From NCBI GenBank assembly GCA_023421955.1, contig JAEZSE010000020.1, forward strand, positions 1 through 39,984: 39,984 bases of DNA, read 5' to 3'. Position numbers and translations under genes: made by a program. Numbering within the stretch: the first letter of the stretch is position 1; each line of letters begins with the position of its first letter. Below the pieces are notes generated by a model. That model had not been told where the DNA came from and searched no databases. It was given only the letters and a program-made list of their open reading frames with translations. Below, piece by piece: positions 23,276-31,221 of this stretch. This DNA comes from Bacillota bacterium (GTDB taxonomy: Bacteria; Bacillota; Clostridia; Christensenellales; UMGS416).

Positions 23276-24252
23276 ATGATGATCCGGGGGTGGCCGATGA
23301 TGGAGCGGGATTGCCAGGCGTTGCGGGGCCTTCTGGTGGCCTGCACCTTGCAGGGGAAAAAGGCAAAGGGGATCAAACTCACATTGGTGGATTCAACTGG
23401 CAAGCAGTTCTGCGAGAAGGAGACCGGCCCCGGCGGCACGGCCTGGTTTTGGGTGGAGACTGCCGGGGAATACCTCGTGAAAGCTGTTTGCCCCCTCTCT
23501 GGCAGTGTGCCCAAAGCCTGGTGGGCCAGGGTCTGGCTGGACCCGGGCCAATACAGGGAGCTTTCTTTCCTGTTTCGCAAGACAGTACACAGGGGATTGG
23601 GAAGCATCACGATCACCTTGCAGGATGCTTTCTACCATAACCTTCCCCTGGAAGGAGGAACTTATCAACTATGGCAGGTATTCTGATTGACACCAAAACC
23701 ACCGATGCCAGCGGGCAGGTGAACTTCACCAGCCTGCCGGCAGGGGCTTATTACTATGTGATGAAGACTGCACCGGCCGGCTATACCCTGGATGCCACGC
23801 CGCAGACCTTCACCGTGACCAACGCCACGCCCATCACGCGGACGGTGGCCGCCGACCCCACGCTCACTGCCACGCTCACCGTGGTCAAGCACGCGGCAGG
23901 CTTGCCGCTCATGGTGCTGCCAGGCGGCACCTTCAGCCTGAAGAAGGGCACTACGGTGATGGTGGCAGAGTCCGCACCGTCCGGCGCCACCGGCGAAGTT
24001 GCCTTCCCCAACCTGATGACAATGGCCGATCCGGACCAGGTTTCCTACACCGTGCAGGAAGTCACGCAGCCCACAGGCTACGAGCTGAACCCGAGCCCCT
24101 ACACGGTGGCGCTGGCCACCACCGGCTCGCAGCAGCTGGTGCCAGACACGGCTACGGTCACCGGCTCCGCCGTGGTCACTGTGGAAGACACCTTCTACAA
24201 CACCGTGACGCTGGCGGGCGCCGAATACGATCTGTATTACGGCACGCCGTAA
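23276..24252 (+). pseudogene. SpaA/Cna-B-repeat protein gene split by a frameshift
   Basis: Two overlapping frames encode parts of one protein. The first (23276-23686) ends in a SpaA-type start, ITITLQDAFYHNLPLEGG, and then stops. The second (from 23671) carries the rest of the same domain, including GQVNFTSLPAGAYYYV and APAGYTLD. Adding one G near 23672-23675 rejoins them into about 325 residues. A further domain follows, and the end (VEDTFYNTVTLAGAEYDLYY) looks like the beginning of another repeat cut off by a stop. No signal peptide and no LPxTG motif are present. AAGGAGG at 23652-23658 lies 12 bases before ATG 23671, so restart of translation cannot be excluded. Confidence 0.65.
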
Positions 24253-24271
24253 TCCTTTCAAATCCAGGTAA

Positions 24272-24299
24272 AAGCCGGCGGGTATGGGCCCGCCGGCTT
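24272..24299. terminator. Bidirectional hairpin terminator, copy 1
   Basis: A perfect 11-bp stem AAGCCGGCGGG / CCCGCCGGCTT lies between the convergent SpaA-repeat and AraC-GNAT genes. On the minus strand it is followed by TTTT, so it fits the AraC-GNAT gene best. The same stem recurs at 25377-25404. Confidence 0.75.
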
Positions 24300-24342
24300 A
24301 ATCGTTCTGCCAATCATGCAGAGAGCAAGAGGGCACCCTGCT

Positions 24343-25290
24343 CTATCTTGCCGGCTTGGACAGCCATTCCGCCTTTGTCACAGTCAGCGTGCAGCTTTCG
24401 AACTGTGAAACTTTTCCGTCTGCGTCCTGCCTGAACTTATCCGCCATTCCGGTCTCAGTGATTTTCATGCGCAGCTTAAGCAGTGGGGCGAGCTTGTTTT
24501 CGTCATGCAGCGCCCAGCTTGCCTGTATTTGTGCAGCACCCAGCTGCAGAAACCCATAGTTGAACAGGGCTTTCAATGCCTCATAGTCATACTCGAGCCC
24601 TGAATAGGCATCGTTGATGATATGGCCGATATCCAGCGATTGGTCGCGATCCATGGAATTGAAGTTGATGAAGCAAACAACCTGATGGTTGTCCTTCGCC
24701 TCCACAGCCCAGAACTGATGCTCTTTGGAGAAGTATGCGGCAGCCGCCTTTATCCCTGCTTCATCGGTGGGCCAGGGGTGATCACAGCCGGCGAATTCTG
24801 ACCTTTCGTTGGACAATGCGATTTCCAACAGGTCTTTCCAATCATCAGGCGTGATCTTTCGGATGATGAGCCGTTCGGTCTCGATGCGGAGTATTTTGTT
24901 TGCTCCCATTTTCGATCTCCCTCCATAGATTAGCATTTGGTAGACAACCCGGTCATACTCGTCAAAAACGCCTGTTTTTCGCGTGACAGACGGCGGGACC
25001 CCATGGAAGGCCTGATATGCTCTGGTAAATGCTTCCGGCGACTCGTAATCAAGCATCAGCGCCAGATCAATGATCTTGATATCGGTATGGATCAATTCGT
25101 GCGCAGCAATGCTCATTCGCCGGAAGCGTATGTATTCCGATATGGATACGCCGGTTGAAAGCATAAAAATCTGCTGGAATTTGGACAATGAGCAGCAGCA
25201 TATTCTCGCTGCCTCTTCATAATTGATCTTGTCTTTCAGGTGCAATTCCACATAGTCAACAGCCTTGTTCAACTGATCAATCCATTCCAA
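24343..25290 (-). CDS. AraC-type DNA-binding domain fused to a GNAT-like domain
   Basis: A 315-residue fusion. Residues 1-105 are an AraC/XylS double helix-turn-helix: YEEAARICCCSLSKFQQIF is the first and IIDLALMLDYESPEAFTRAYQAFHG the second. Residues about 130-300 resemble a GNAT acetyltransferase (ETERLIIRKITPDDWKDL, then DIGHIINDAYSGLEYDYEAL). The domain order suggests a regulator coupled to an acyl-CoA-binding or modifying module. The TTG start at 25290 is chosen because GAGGTG lies six bases upstream and because the longer frame would cross the terminator at 25377-25404. Targets are unknown. Confidence 0.75.
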   Translation of the reverse strand: MEWIDQLNKAVDYVELHLKDKINYEEAARICCCSLSKFQQIFMLSTGVSISEYIRFRRMSIAAHELIHTDIKIIDLALMLDYESPEAFTRAYQAFHGVPPSVTRKTGVFDEYDRVVYQMLIYGGRSKMGANKILRIETERLIIRKITPDDWKDLLEIALSNERSEFAGCDHPWPTDEAGIKAAAAYFSKEHQFWAVEAKDNHQVVCFINFNSMDRDQSLDIGHIINDAYSGLEYDYEALKALFNYGFLQLGAAQIQASWALHDENKLAPLLKLRMKITETGMADKFRQDADGKVSQFESCTLTVTKAEWLSKPAR

Positions 25291-25376
25291 TGCTCTCACC
25301 TCGGGCTGATTGTAGCATATCGCAAATGAGAGCGCCTTGCATTCAGCACATTGTTCTGCAAGGACCGGGCAGCGAA

Positions 25377-25404
25377 AAGCCGGCGGGCATGGGCCCGCCG
25401 GCTT
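25377..25404 (-). terminator. Hairpin terminator, copy 2
   Basis: A perfect 11-bp stem identical to copy 1 (AAGCCGGCGGG / CCCGCCGGCTT) with a slightly different loop. It is followed on the minus strand by TTTT and lies 16 bases beyond the stop of the duplicated-domain membrane protein gene. Confidence 0.8.
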
Positions 25405-25420
25405 ATGGCTGGGCAGCAGA

Positions 25421-26695
25421 TCAGGTGCTGCTTTCACTGCCAAGGCTCAGCTGGCTCACGCCCATTGCCGAATGAGCCCAAAGCAGATCTTTCACCATGT
25501 CTTTCTGCTGCTCGTTGCAGGCGATGAGTAGAATCACTTCCGCCTCAATTTTGCTCAGCTTCTTTTTGCCATAGCTTCTTGTGGCGATCAATTTCGCGAT
25601 CAGGCCAGCACCCATGCCCACGATCATTCCTCCCAGCCCGCAGGCGATGGGCCCCCAGGGCAGCACATAGCCATAGACGATCCCCAGCACGCTCAGCATC
25701 GTCGCCAGGATCACCGGGAAATTGAGAAGGCTCAGGTCATCGGAGGAATGGATGGTGTCAAACAGCTTTTTCTCTTCTTCCCGTTTGTCCAGCGGGATGG
25801 CCAGGATGTCGCCTTTGGCGATCCCCTTCATTTGCACCGCGGTGATCACGGTTTCCAGATTGATGTTGTGCTCAAATGTGGATGCGATAACCATTGTGTC
25901 CTCCTTCCTCCGGCAGCCCCGAAAAGGTATGATGAAGTTTTTTGGCTGATAGTCACGGCGAAAAAACTTTGCTTGCTCCCATTCATACAGCTTGTTGCTT
26001 TCCACGGTGTTGGCATAGGCATCATAGATTGCAAAAAAATAGATCGACGGCAGGTTCAACAGCCACTTCCAGTCCACTACCGCAATGGCGTCCTCAAAGC
26101 GGCCCAACAATGTGAAGTGCATCGCCGGCAAAAACCTGGCCATGTAAATAATGCTGATCCACGCCACCAGCAGAAAGAAACCCACGATGATCCGGTGGAT
26201 GATGAGCTGCCCGGTGCCTGGCATCAGCATCGACCAGGCAAGCGCCGTCCAGGGCGAGCCTTTGTCCAGATAGTTCAGCCCGGCCGGCCCCATCACAAAC
26301 GGTGTGATGGGCGCGTCCTCCCTGGCAGCGAGGATGTAGTGTTTGTTCAGGTCCACCGCAGACTGGTAGCTGTTCCATATGGAAAACGCGTAGGTTGGCA
26401 GATAGAGGATGGCCCAGCGGATATCCACAACTTCCTTGGCCTTGTCAAACTGGCCCAGGATCGTATAGAAAATCCCCAGGTTGATCTTTGCGGAGTAGTT
26501 GATAAACAGCTCCCAGATGAAAAGGATAAAGCCGGAAATGTATTTCGACAGCAACAGGTGGCCCAGGCCCGGAAACATGATGGACCAGGAAGCGATCACA
26601 AAGGGGTTTCGCAGGTGCATCTGCGTGGTGCCGACCACACTCACCTTTGCAAGCTCGCGTCTTGGGTTTTTTCCGGTGGTTGCTGGATTGGCCAT
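25421..26695 (-). CDS. Membrane protein with duplicated transmembrane module
   Basis: A 424-residue protein. Two similar membrane modules follow each other: the first near residues 30-130 (IMFPGLGHLLLSKYISGF, then LGQFDKAKEVVDIRWAILYLP, then NKHYILAAREDAP) and the second near 145-240 (MLMPGTGQLIIHRIIVGF, then LGRFEDAIAVVDWKWLLNLP, then NKLYEWEQAKFF). A cytoplasmic linker leads to a C-terminal part (about 265-424) with a glycine-rich membrane hairpin (PWGPIACGLGGMIVGMGAG). I do not recognise a named family. The start at 26695 uses GGGTGAT, which lies partly inside a hairpin. It follows the methyltransferase gene by 76 bases on the same strand. Confidence 0.7.
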   Translation of the reverse strand: MANPATTGKNPRRELAKVSVVGTTQMHLRNPFVIASWSIMFPGLGHLLLSKYISGFILFIWELFINYSAKINLGIFYTILGQFDKAKEVVDIRWAILYLPTYAFSIWNSYQSAVDLNKHYILAAREDAPITPFVMGPAGLNYLDKGSPWTALAWSMLMPGTGQLIIHRIIVGFFLLVAWISIIYMARFLPAMHFTLLGRFEDAIAVVDWKWLLNLPSIYFFAIYDAYANTVESNKLYEWEQAKFFRRDYQPKNFIIPFRGCRRKEDTMVIASTFEHNINLETVITAVQMKGIAKGDILAIPLDKREEEKKLFDTIHSSDDLSLLNFPVILATMLSVLGIVYGYVLPWGPIACGLGGMIVGMGAGLIAKLIATRSYGKKKLSKIEAEVILLIACNEQQKDMVKDLLWAHSAMGVSQLSLGSESST

Positions 26696-26702
26696 TGTAT
26701 CA

Positions 26703-26739
26703 CCCGAAAGGAATTCTGCAATAATTTCTCCTTTTCGGG
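26703..26739 (-). promoter_or_regulatory. Intercistronic hairpin overlapping an RBS
   Basis: CCCGAAAGGA (26703-26712) can pair with TCCTTTTCGGG (26729-26739) with one bulged base. On the minus-strand transcript the 3' arm ends in the GGG of the downstream RBS, eight bases before ATG 26695. It could reduce translation or stabilise the upstream message. Confidence 0.45.
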
Positions 26740-26771
26740 GATTCTTATTCCGCGGTGGCTTTCTACTACAA

Positions 26772-27584
26772 TTACTTTTTACCGATGCCAATGAAATGAC
26801 TGCTGACCCCCATGATCGCAGCATCGGTTTCTACCAATCGAATTGTCTTCAGCAGTAGCTCTCTAAAGTTTTCATCTTTTAACTTATTATCTAGACCTGG
26901 AATGATATGACCAAAACTGGTTACAGCTACTAGCTTTTCAACATGGAAACCCACTTCAGATAACTCTGCATGCACTTCATTGGGCATATGAAAATAGGCA
27001 TCGGTAAAATATTGCTTGCTCATGCTGGTATCCGTATGCACTCCGGTCTCAATATCTCTCAAAAAGATATCAACAAAATCCGGGTCTTTGACCAAACCAC
27101 AAAAGAAACCATCCATCATGGAGGCATACCGCGAAATTACTTCGCAAAGAACAACCCCGTTGGGTTTCAGTATTCGATATGCCTCTTGTATACATTTGAT
27201 CCGGTCTTCTTTATTTTGCAAATGGTAAAGGGGGCCCATCAATAAGACGATGTCAAATGAATCATTTTCATAGGGCAGCTGTCTTGCATCGCAAACAAGC
27301 GCTGAAGAGAGCTTCACCCCCAGCTCTTGCTGCCGCTGCACTGCCAGTTCAATATGTTTCGGTGTGATATCGACAAGATCTACACTGTGACCCAGTGATG
27401 CCAGCCAAAATGAAAACGCGCCGGTCGCCCCTCCGATATCAACAATCCTTAAGCATTCATTGGCCAAATATCTGCTGATAATTTCTTTGCATCGCAAGTA
27501 TTCCAATGGGTTTCTGGACATGCGGTTATCTTCATCATAGTGCTGATAAAAGTGAACTACTTCGTTTGTACTATCACACATCAT
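26772..27584 (-). CDS. Class I SAM-dependent methyltransferase
   Basis: A 270-residue methyltransferase. Motif I is IVDIGGATGAFSFWL near residues 47-61, followed by an acidic end of strand 2 (VDLVDITP), a motif II-like SFDIVLLMGPLYHL and motif III-like LKPNGVVLCEV. These bind S-adenosylmethionine; the acceptor is unknown. The start (27584 or the adjacent ATG at 27581) lies inside the end of the RCC1 gene, preceded by AAGGGA, so translation is coupled. DNA here is AT-richer than the RCC1 gene (one line counted 45% G+C). Confidence 0.85.
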   Translation of the reverse strand: MMCDSTNEVVHFYQHYDEDNRMSRNPLEYLRCKEIISRYLANECLRIVDIGGATGAFSFWLASLGHSVDLVDITPKHIELAVQRQQELGVKLSSALVCDARQLPYENDSFDIVLLMGPLYHLQNKEDRIKCIQEAYRILKPNGVVLCEVISRYASMMDGFFCGLVKDPDFVDIFLRDIETGVHTDTSMSKQYFTDAYFHMPNEVHAELSEVGFHVEKLVAVTSFGHIIPGLDNKLKDENFRELLLKTIRLVETDAAIMGVSSHFIGIGKK

Positions 27585-28464
27585 GAATCCCTTCATCAAT
27601 AATATTTCCCAACTCGCTCCATCCGCGAACATTACACTGGCCAAACCCATTGTCGCCCACGGCCACCATAGTGCCGTCCGCCATGAGGCCCACGGTGTGG
27701 GCGCAGCCCGCCGCAATGGCCACAATGCCGCGCCAATTGCCCACTTCGCATTGGCTAAACTCATTCCAGCCTGCTGCCACCACGGTGCCGTCCGACTTGA
27801 GACCTACGGTGTGGTGGCTGCCCGCCGCGACCGCCATGATGCCTTGCCAGCCGTCCACATCACAGAGCCCGTCCCGGTTGAACCCAGCCGCCACCACAGT
27901 GCCATCGGCCTTTAGACCTACGGTGTGCAGGTAACCAGATGATACTGCCACCAGCTCCTGCCAGCCGCCCACGGCGCATTGGCCAAACCGGTTGTTGCCT
28001 GCGGCAACGGCCGTGCCGTCTGCTCTCAGACCCACGGTGTGCCAGTCTCCTACGGTGACGGCAACAATGTTTTGCCAGCCAGCCACTTCGCTTTCGCCCG
28101 GTTGGTTCCGCCCGGCAAGCACCAACGTGCCATCGGCTTTCAGCCCCACGGTGCGGCACCAGCCCGCTGCGATGGCGGCGATGCCGCGCCAATTGCCCAC
28201 ATCGCATTGGCCGTGCCTGTTCCAGCCAGCTGCCACCACAGTGCCGTCCGCCCGCAGGCCCACGGTGTGGGCATTGCCTGTGTTGGTGGCCATGTGCACG
28301 TTGCCCGCCGCCACCGATACGATCTCGCGCCAGCCGCTCACATTGCATTGACCACACCGGTTGTCACCCACGGTAATGACTGTTCCATCTGCTTTCAGCC
28401 CCACGGTGTGGCGGCGGCCTGAGGCGATGGAATGCTGCGGTGTTGTGATGATGCCAGAGCTCAT
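27574..28464 (-). CDS. RCC1-repeat beta-propeller protein
   Basis: A 296-residue protein made almost entirely of seven RCC1 repeats of about 40 residues, each with the core HTVGLKADGTVVAAGxNxxG followed by QC-V--W--I-AVAAG. Seven blades complete a propeller. No signal peptide or anchor is present, so it is probably cytoplasmic. Such bacterial RCC1 proteins are thought to act as protein-binding platforms; the partner is not known. The start overlaps the stop of the preceding Cys-motif gene as ATGA, and its end overlaps the methyltransferase start, placing it at the centre of a tightly coupled operon. Confidence 0.85.
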   Translation of the reverse strand: MSSGIITTPQHSIASGRRHTVGLKADGTVITVGDNRCGQCNVSGWREIVSVAAGNVHMATNTGNAHTVGLRADGTVVAAGWNRHGQCDVGNWRGIAAIAAGWCRTVGLKADGTLVLAGRNQPGESEVAGWQNIVAVTVGDWHTVGLRADGTAVAAGNNRFGQCAVGGWQELVAVSSGYLHTVGLKADGTVVAAGFNRDGLCDVDGWQGIMAVAAGSHHTVGLKSDGTVVAAGWNEFSQCEVGNWRGIVAIAAGCAHTVGLMADGTMVAVGDNGFGQCNVRGWSELGNIIDEGIHDV

Positions 28465-29015
28465 CGGGCCGCCTCAGCATTGGAAACCTGCTCCGCTGCG
28501 AGGCCGGCCTCATGTTCCATCAGATACGCGTGTTCTTCCCGGATCAGCTCCTTGAGCTCATCAAGATCCTCCGCCGCAATGGCCGGGATTTCAATGGCAT
28601 AGGCCCCACAGTGTTTTTTGGTCTGGCCGTCTGGAGATGTGACTGTGTAAACATGCGTAACCGCCTCGCCCTGGCAGAAGTTGCATGCGCCGCTGGTGCA
28701 GCGGGCTTCGCGGGCGGGGTATTGGGCTGCATAGGCGCAGATGATGTTTTCAAACCGCTGGGAATAGCCTCGGCAGGCGGAAAAGCGCAGGGAAAAGAAG
28801 GGGGAGGGGCCTTTGGTCTTGGCTGCCTTCACGCCCATTTTCGCCATTTGCTTGTTGTGCAGGTCGTGCTTGAAAGAGATGTTTGATTTCTCTTTCTTCG
28901 GCTGATAGCCCAGGTCTTGCAGCGTGCCGGCCAGTGCTTCATAGAGTGGCTTGGTTTGGTCATCGAGGGAGGCAAGGAAGGTTTGGAGCAGGTCGGATTG
29001 TTTGGGTGTTGGCAT
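28461..29015 (-). CDS. Conserved hypothetical protein with Cys motif
   Basis: A 184-residue cytoplasmic protein. An N-terminal helical part (residues 7-36) is followed by a basic segment (KKEKSNISFKHDLHNKQ) and a block with FFSLRFSACRGYSQRF. The cysteines Cys106, Cys111 and Cys114 (CTSGACNFC) plus Cys136 suggest a zinc site. The C-terminus is acidic and helical. I have the impression of a recurring clostridial family without an assigned function. The start at 29015 follows AAAGGA. A truncated copy of its first 40 codons lies at 29758-29886. Confidence 0.75.
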   Translation of the reverse strand: MPTPKQSDLLQTFLASLDDQTKPLYEALAGTLQDLGYQPKKEKSNISFKHDLHNKQMAKMGVKAAKTKGPSPFFSLRFSACRGYSQRFENIICAYAAQYPAREARCTSGACNFCQGEAVTHVYTVTSPDGQTKKHCGAYAIEIPAIAAEDLDELKELIREEHAYLMEHEAGLAAEQVSNAEAAR

Positions 29016-29028
29016 GGTGGTGGGTCCT
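28900..29028. repeat. Direct repeat, left copy (gene start of the Cys-motif protein)
   Basis: About 128 bases that recur at 29769-29898 with roughly 85-90% identity by eye. It covers the RBS side and the first 38 codons of the Cys-motif gene. The phosphatase gene lies between the copies. Confidence 0.8.
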
Positions 29029-29136
29029 TTCTCTTTTACTAAATGGAGGATCCTTGATTCTTTACAAGACGAAAAGCCAATTGGATTGCTCATAATGCGC
29101 ATCAGGAAACTGGAACTTTATTGCTTCGCATGATGC

Positions 29137-29688
29137 TCAATTTCTGTATTCAGCTATTTCACAATTTCCCAAATCAAAAGTGTGCATTTCATCAAAGGAT
29201 AAGTTTTGATAATGACGGTTAATTACTCGCGACACATACCCATGAGTAACTAAAAGCACGCTCTTTTCGGGATAATCTTTCTCAAGATTGAGTAATGCTT
29301 TTGTTACTCTTTCATCAAATTGTTGATAGGTTTCGCCATTTGTGGGCGCATCATTCCATTGACGAGTGCATTTTCTTTCCCATAAATCAGGGTATTGATT
29401 TACTATTTGTTCCTTTGTTAATCCTCCATAAACGCCCATATTCCGTTCTACAAAATCGTCTGATACAACAAATGGTACGTTAAAAACTTCATTGATCATT
29501 TCGGCAGTCTGCCTTGCGCGCATCAATGAAGAGGTAATGATCATTTCGAACTTAATATCGTTTAATTTAACTGCTAACTGTTTTGCTTGTTCCAAGCCTT
29601 TTGGGGTTAATGGAATATCGATGATACCTCCATATCTGCCCTCTATGTTAAAAACACTTTCGCCATGACGTACCACATATAGAATCAT
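29137..29688 (-). CDS. Histidine phosphatase family protein (phosphoglycerate-mutase-like)
   Basis: A 183-residue enzyme of the histidine phosphatase superfamily. RHGES (residues 7-11) holds the phospho-accepting His8, Arg57 (SSLMRARQT) is a phosphate ligand, Glu81 sits in VERNMG, and THG (148-150) supplies the second histidine. The catalytic set is complete and the size is typical of broad-specificity or alpha-ribazole/sugar-phosphate phosphatases; the substrate is not clear. GGGAGG four bases before ATG 29688 sets the start. Two counted lines are 33% and 30% G+C, far below the neighbours, so the gene was probably acquired. Confidence 0.88.
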   Translation of the reverse strand: MILYVVRHGESVFNIEGRYGGIIDIPLTPKGLEQAKQLAVKLNDIKFEMIITSSLMRARQTAEMINEVFNVPFVVSDDFVERNMGVYGGLTKEQIVNQYPDLWERKCTRQWNDAPTNGETYQQFDERVTKALLNLEKDYPEKSVLLVTHGYVSRVINRHYQNLSFDEMHTFDLGNCEIAEYRN

Positions 29689-29757
29689 TTTGCCTCCCAA
29701 AATAGTTAGTCTTATCATACCGCTCCATCCCAGCAATCTCAAGGCCCACACCCGCTA

Positions 29758-29886
29758 TCAATATCGAATCGGCTGATAGCCTAGAGCTTGCAGCGTGCCA
29801 GCCAGTGCTTGATAAAGAGGCCCGGATTGGCCGTCCAGGGAGGAAAGGAAGGTGTAGAGCAGGTCGGATTGTTTGGGTGTTGGCAT
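29758..29886 (-). pseudogene. Truncated copy of the Cys-motif hypothetical gene
   Basis: A 42-codon frame starting MPTPKQSDLL, nearly identical to the first 40 residues of the 28461-29015 protein, then ending at TGA 29758. Everything after GYQP is lost. It is a partial gene duplication. Confidence 0.75.
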
Positions 29887-29898
29887 GGTGGTGTGTCC
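29769..29898. repeat. Direct repeat, right copy
   Basis: Partner of 28900-29028. The two copies bracket about 740 bases that include the AT-rich phosphatase gene. Confidence 0.8.
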
Positions 29899-29934
29899 AC
29901 TATGTTTATGAATCTCTATAATTTCAAGTATCAT

Positions 29935-30384
29935 TCAATCCGCACCAGCGAAATTGCTGTCATTGTCAAGTGGTTCAAAAACGCTGCGCAAATATTCGGA
30001 ACCAACCATGTCGAAATACTGGCAATCTGCCTTTTCACTGCTTCCTTGATATTTTGCAGCCAGAGAGCTGAAGTAATCAGAATCAAGGGCTTTCAATGCC
30101 TTCAATGCAAACAGCTTACCTTCGTTGGTGCCGTGTTCTTCCATGGCTTTGATCAATGGCACGGCAAACGGGCTTGCCATGAGTCTTTGATACGCATGGT
30201 CGGTTGGAGGGATCTTTGGGGCGAAACCAATTGGTCCATCCGTATAAAGGGTGCTGTTTGTCAGCATGGAGTAATCATGGAAGAGCACAATGCCATAGAT
30301 CAAGCAACCAAGAAGTACAGCACCGCTCAGGATGATGGGCAGCAGCCTTTTGTTGCTGTGCTTCGTAGACTTTGCTTCAGCCAT
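29935..30384 (-). CDS. Single-pass membrane protein with extracytoplasmic helical domain
   Basis: A 149-residue protein: a basic cytoplasmic N-terminus (about 1-15), one membrane helix (about 16-37) and a hydrophilic outer part of about 110 residues. The outer part is rich in helices (LMASPFAVPLIKAMEEHG and KLFALKALKALDSDYFSSL) and might form HEAT-like pairs. No catalytic motif is recognised. The start at 30384 uses GAGGG; longer frames run through an upstream repeat. DNA is moderately AT-rich. Confidence 0.65.
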   Translation of the reverse strand: MAEAKSTKHSNKRLLPIILSGAVLLGCLIYGIVLFHDYSMLTNSTLYTDGPIGFAPKIPPTDHAYQRLMASPFAVPLIKAMEEHGTNEGKLFALKALKALDSDYFSSLAAKYQGSSEKADCQYFDMVGSEYLRSVFEPLDNDSNFAGAD

Positions 30385-30407
30385 GATCATCCCTCTGCGA
30401 TCTGCTC

Positions 30408-30500
30408 TGACATCCCCCTCAATGAAGAGGCTAAAGAGCCATGAATCAAGCTGTTCCTTACCTCCCTCTTGAGGGAGGTGCCCTTCGCAGAGGGCGGAAG
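30408..30500. repeat. Palindromic intergenic repeat, variant form
   Basis: It contains CTGACATCCCCCTCAAT (related to the G-rich family) and CCTCCCTCTTGAGGGAGG, a perfect palindrome-like hairpin also seen near 9410. No gene is present in 30385-30540. Confidence 0.6.
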
Positions 30501-30540
30501 GAGTGCTGCCCCATCTCTGCAATCCCAAAGCCCACACCAT

Positions 30541-31083
30541 CTACCTGTATCGCTCAATCGGCTGATCATCCCAGACATGCGCCTCGACATATCGTTCGGG
30601 CCCGAACCTGCCATCGTTGTTCCAGTCCTGCGGCAACCCATATTTCGCAATCACTTTCAGGATCTCATCATAGGTGTAGAGCTGCCTGCGGTATTCCTTC
30701 CAGTCGTCGTCTCTTGGCCAGGGGCTGAACGTGGGGTGGGAATCGCCGTAGGTAAACGACACTGTTGACAAATCAAATTCTTCAATGGGGATTTTGAGGA
30801 AGGCGCTGTTTTCAAACCACGTGGCGAGCCACGGCGAATGCCCGACCACCATGTAGTGCGGTGTGCTGCGCCGGATCACCCCACCTTTCTTGAGGAACAC
30901 TTTCCTGAGAATGTCCTCATACATGCGCCTGCGAAACATGTATTCGGCATCTCGCTGGGCGCATTGGACGCCCGGCTTTTCTGATTTGATTCTGTTAATC
31001 ACTGCATTGGCTTCATCCATGGGCAAATCAGATAAACTCACAAAGGGTCCAATCGCTTTGTCATAATAATGATATAGAAACAT
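30541..31083 (-). CDS. Conserved hypothetical protein
   Basis: A 180-residue cytoplasmic protein rich in aromatic and charged residues. Distinct blocks are MFLYHYYDKAIGPFVSLSDLP at the start (split here as MFLYHYYD and IGPFVSLSDLP), PHYMVVGHSPWLATW near 75-90, IPIEEFDLSTVSFTYGDSHP near 97-116, and YTYDEILKVIAKYGLP near 136-151. The pattern suggests a compact single-domain protein of a recurring but unnamed clostridial family. No signal peptide or membrane segment is present. GGAG five bases before ATG 31083 supports the start. Confidence 0.65.
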   Translation of the reverse strand: MFLYHYYDKAIGPFVSLSDLPMDEANAVINRIKSEKPGVQCAQRDAEYMFRRRMYEDILRKVFLKKGGVIRRSTPHYMVVGHSPWLATWFENSAFLKIPIEEFDLSTVSFTYGDSHPTFSPWPRDDDWKEYRRQLYTYDEILKVIAKYGLPQDWNNDGRFGPERYVEAHVWDDQPIERYR

Positions 31084-31221
31084 TACGACTCCATTGGTCT
31101 GTGTTTTCCTGGATTATTGAACGACCTACTCAAAGCGGTCAAATCCCCGCCAACTTGCAGGTTGTGAGCATTATATCGCGTTTGATTTGCATCCACAATG
31201 ATCACTTCATCCCGGCGCCTC

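Noticed and set aside
30541..31083. Possible frame-shifted or Nudix-like enzyme
   Set aside because: No GX5EX7REUXEEXGU motif and no break in the frame; kept as a hypothetical protein.
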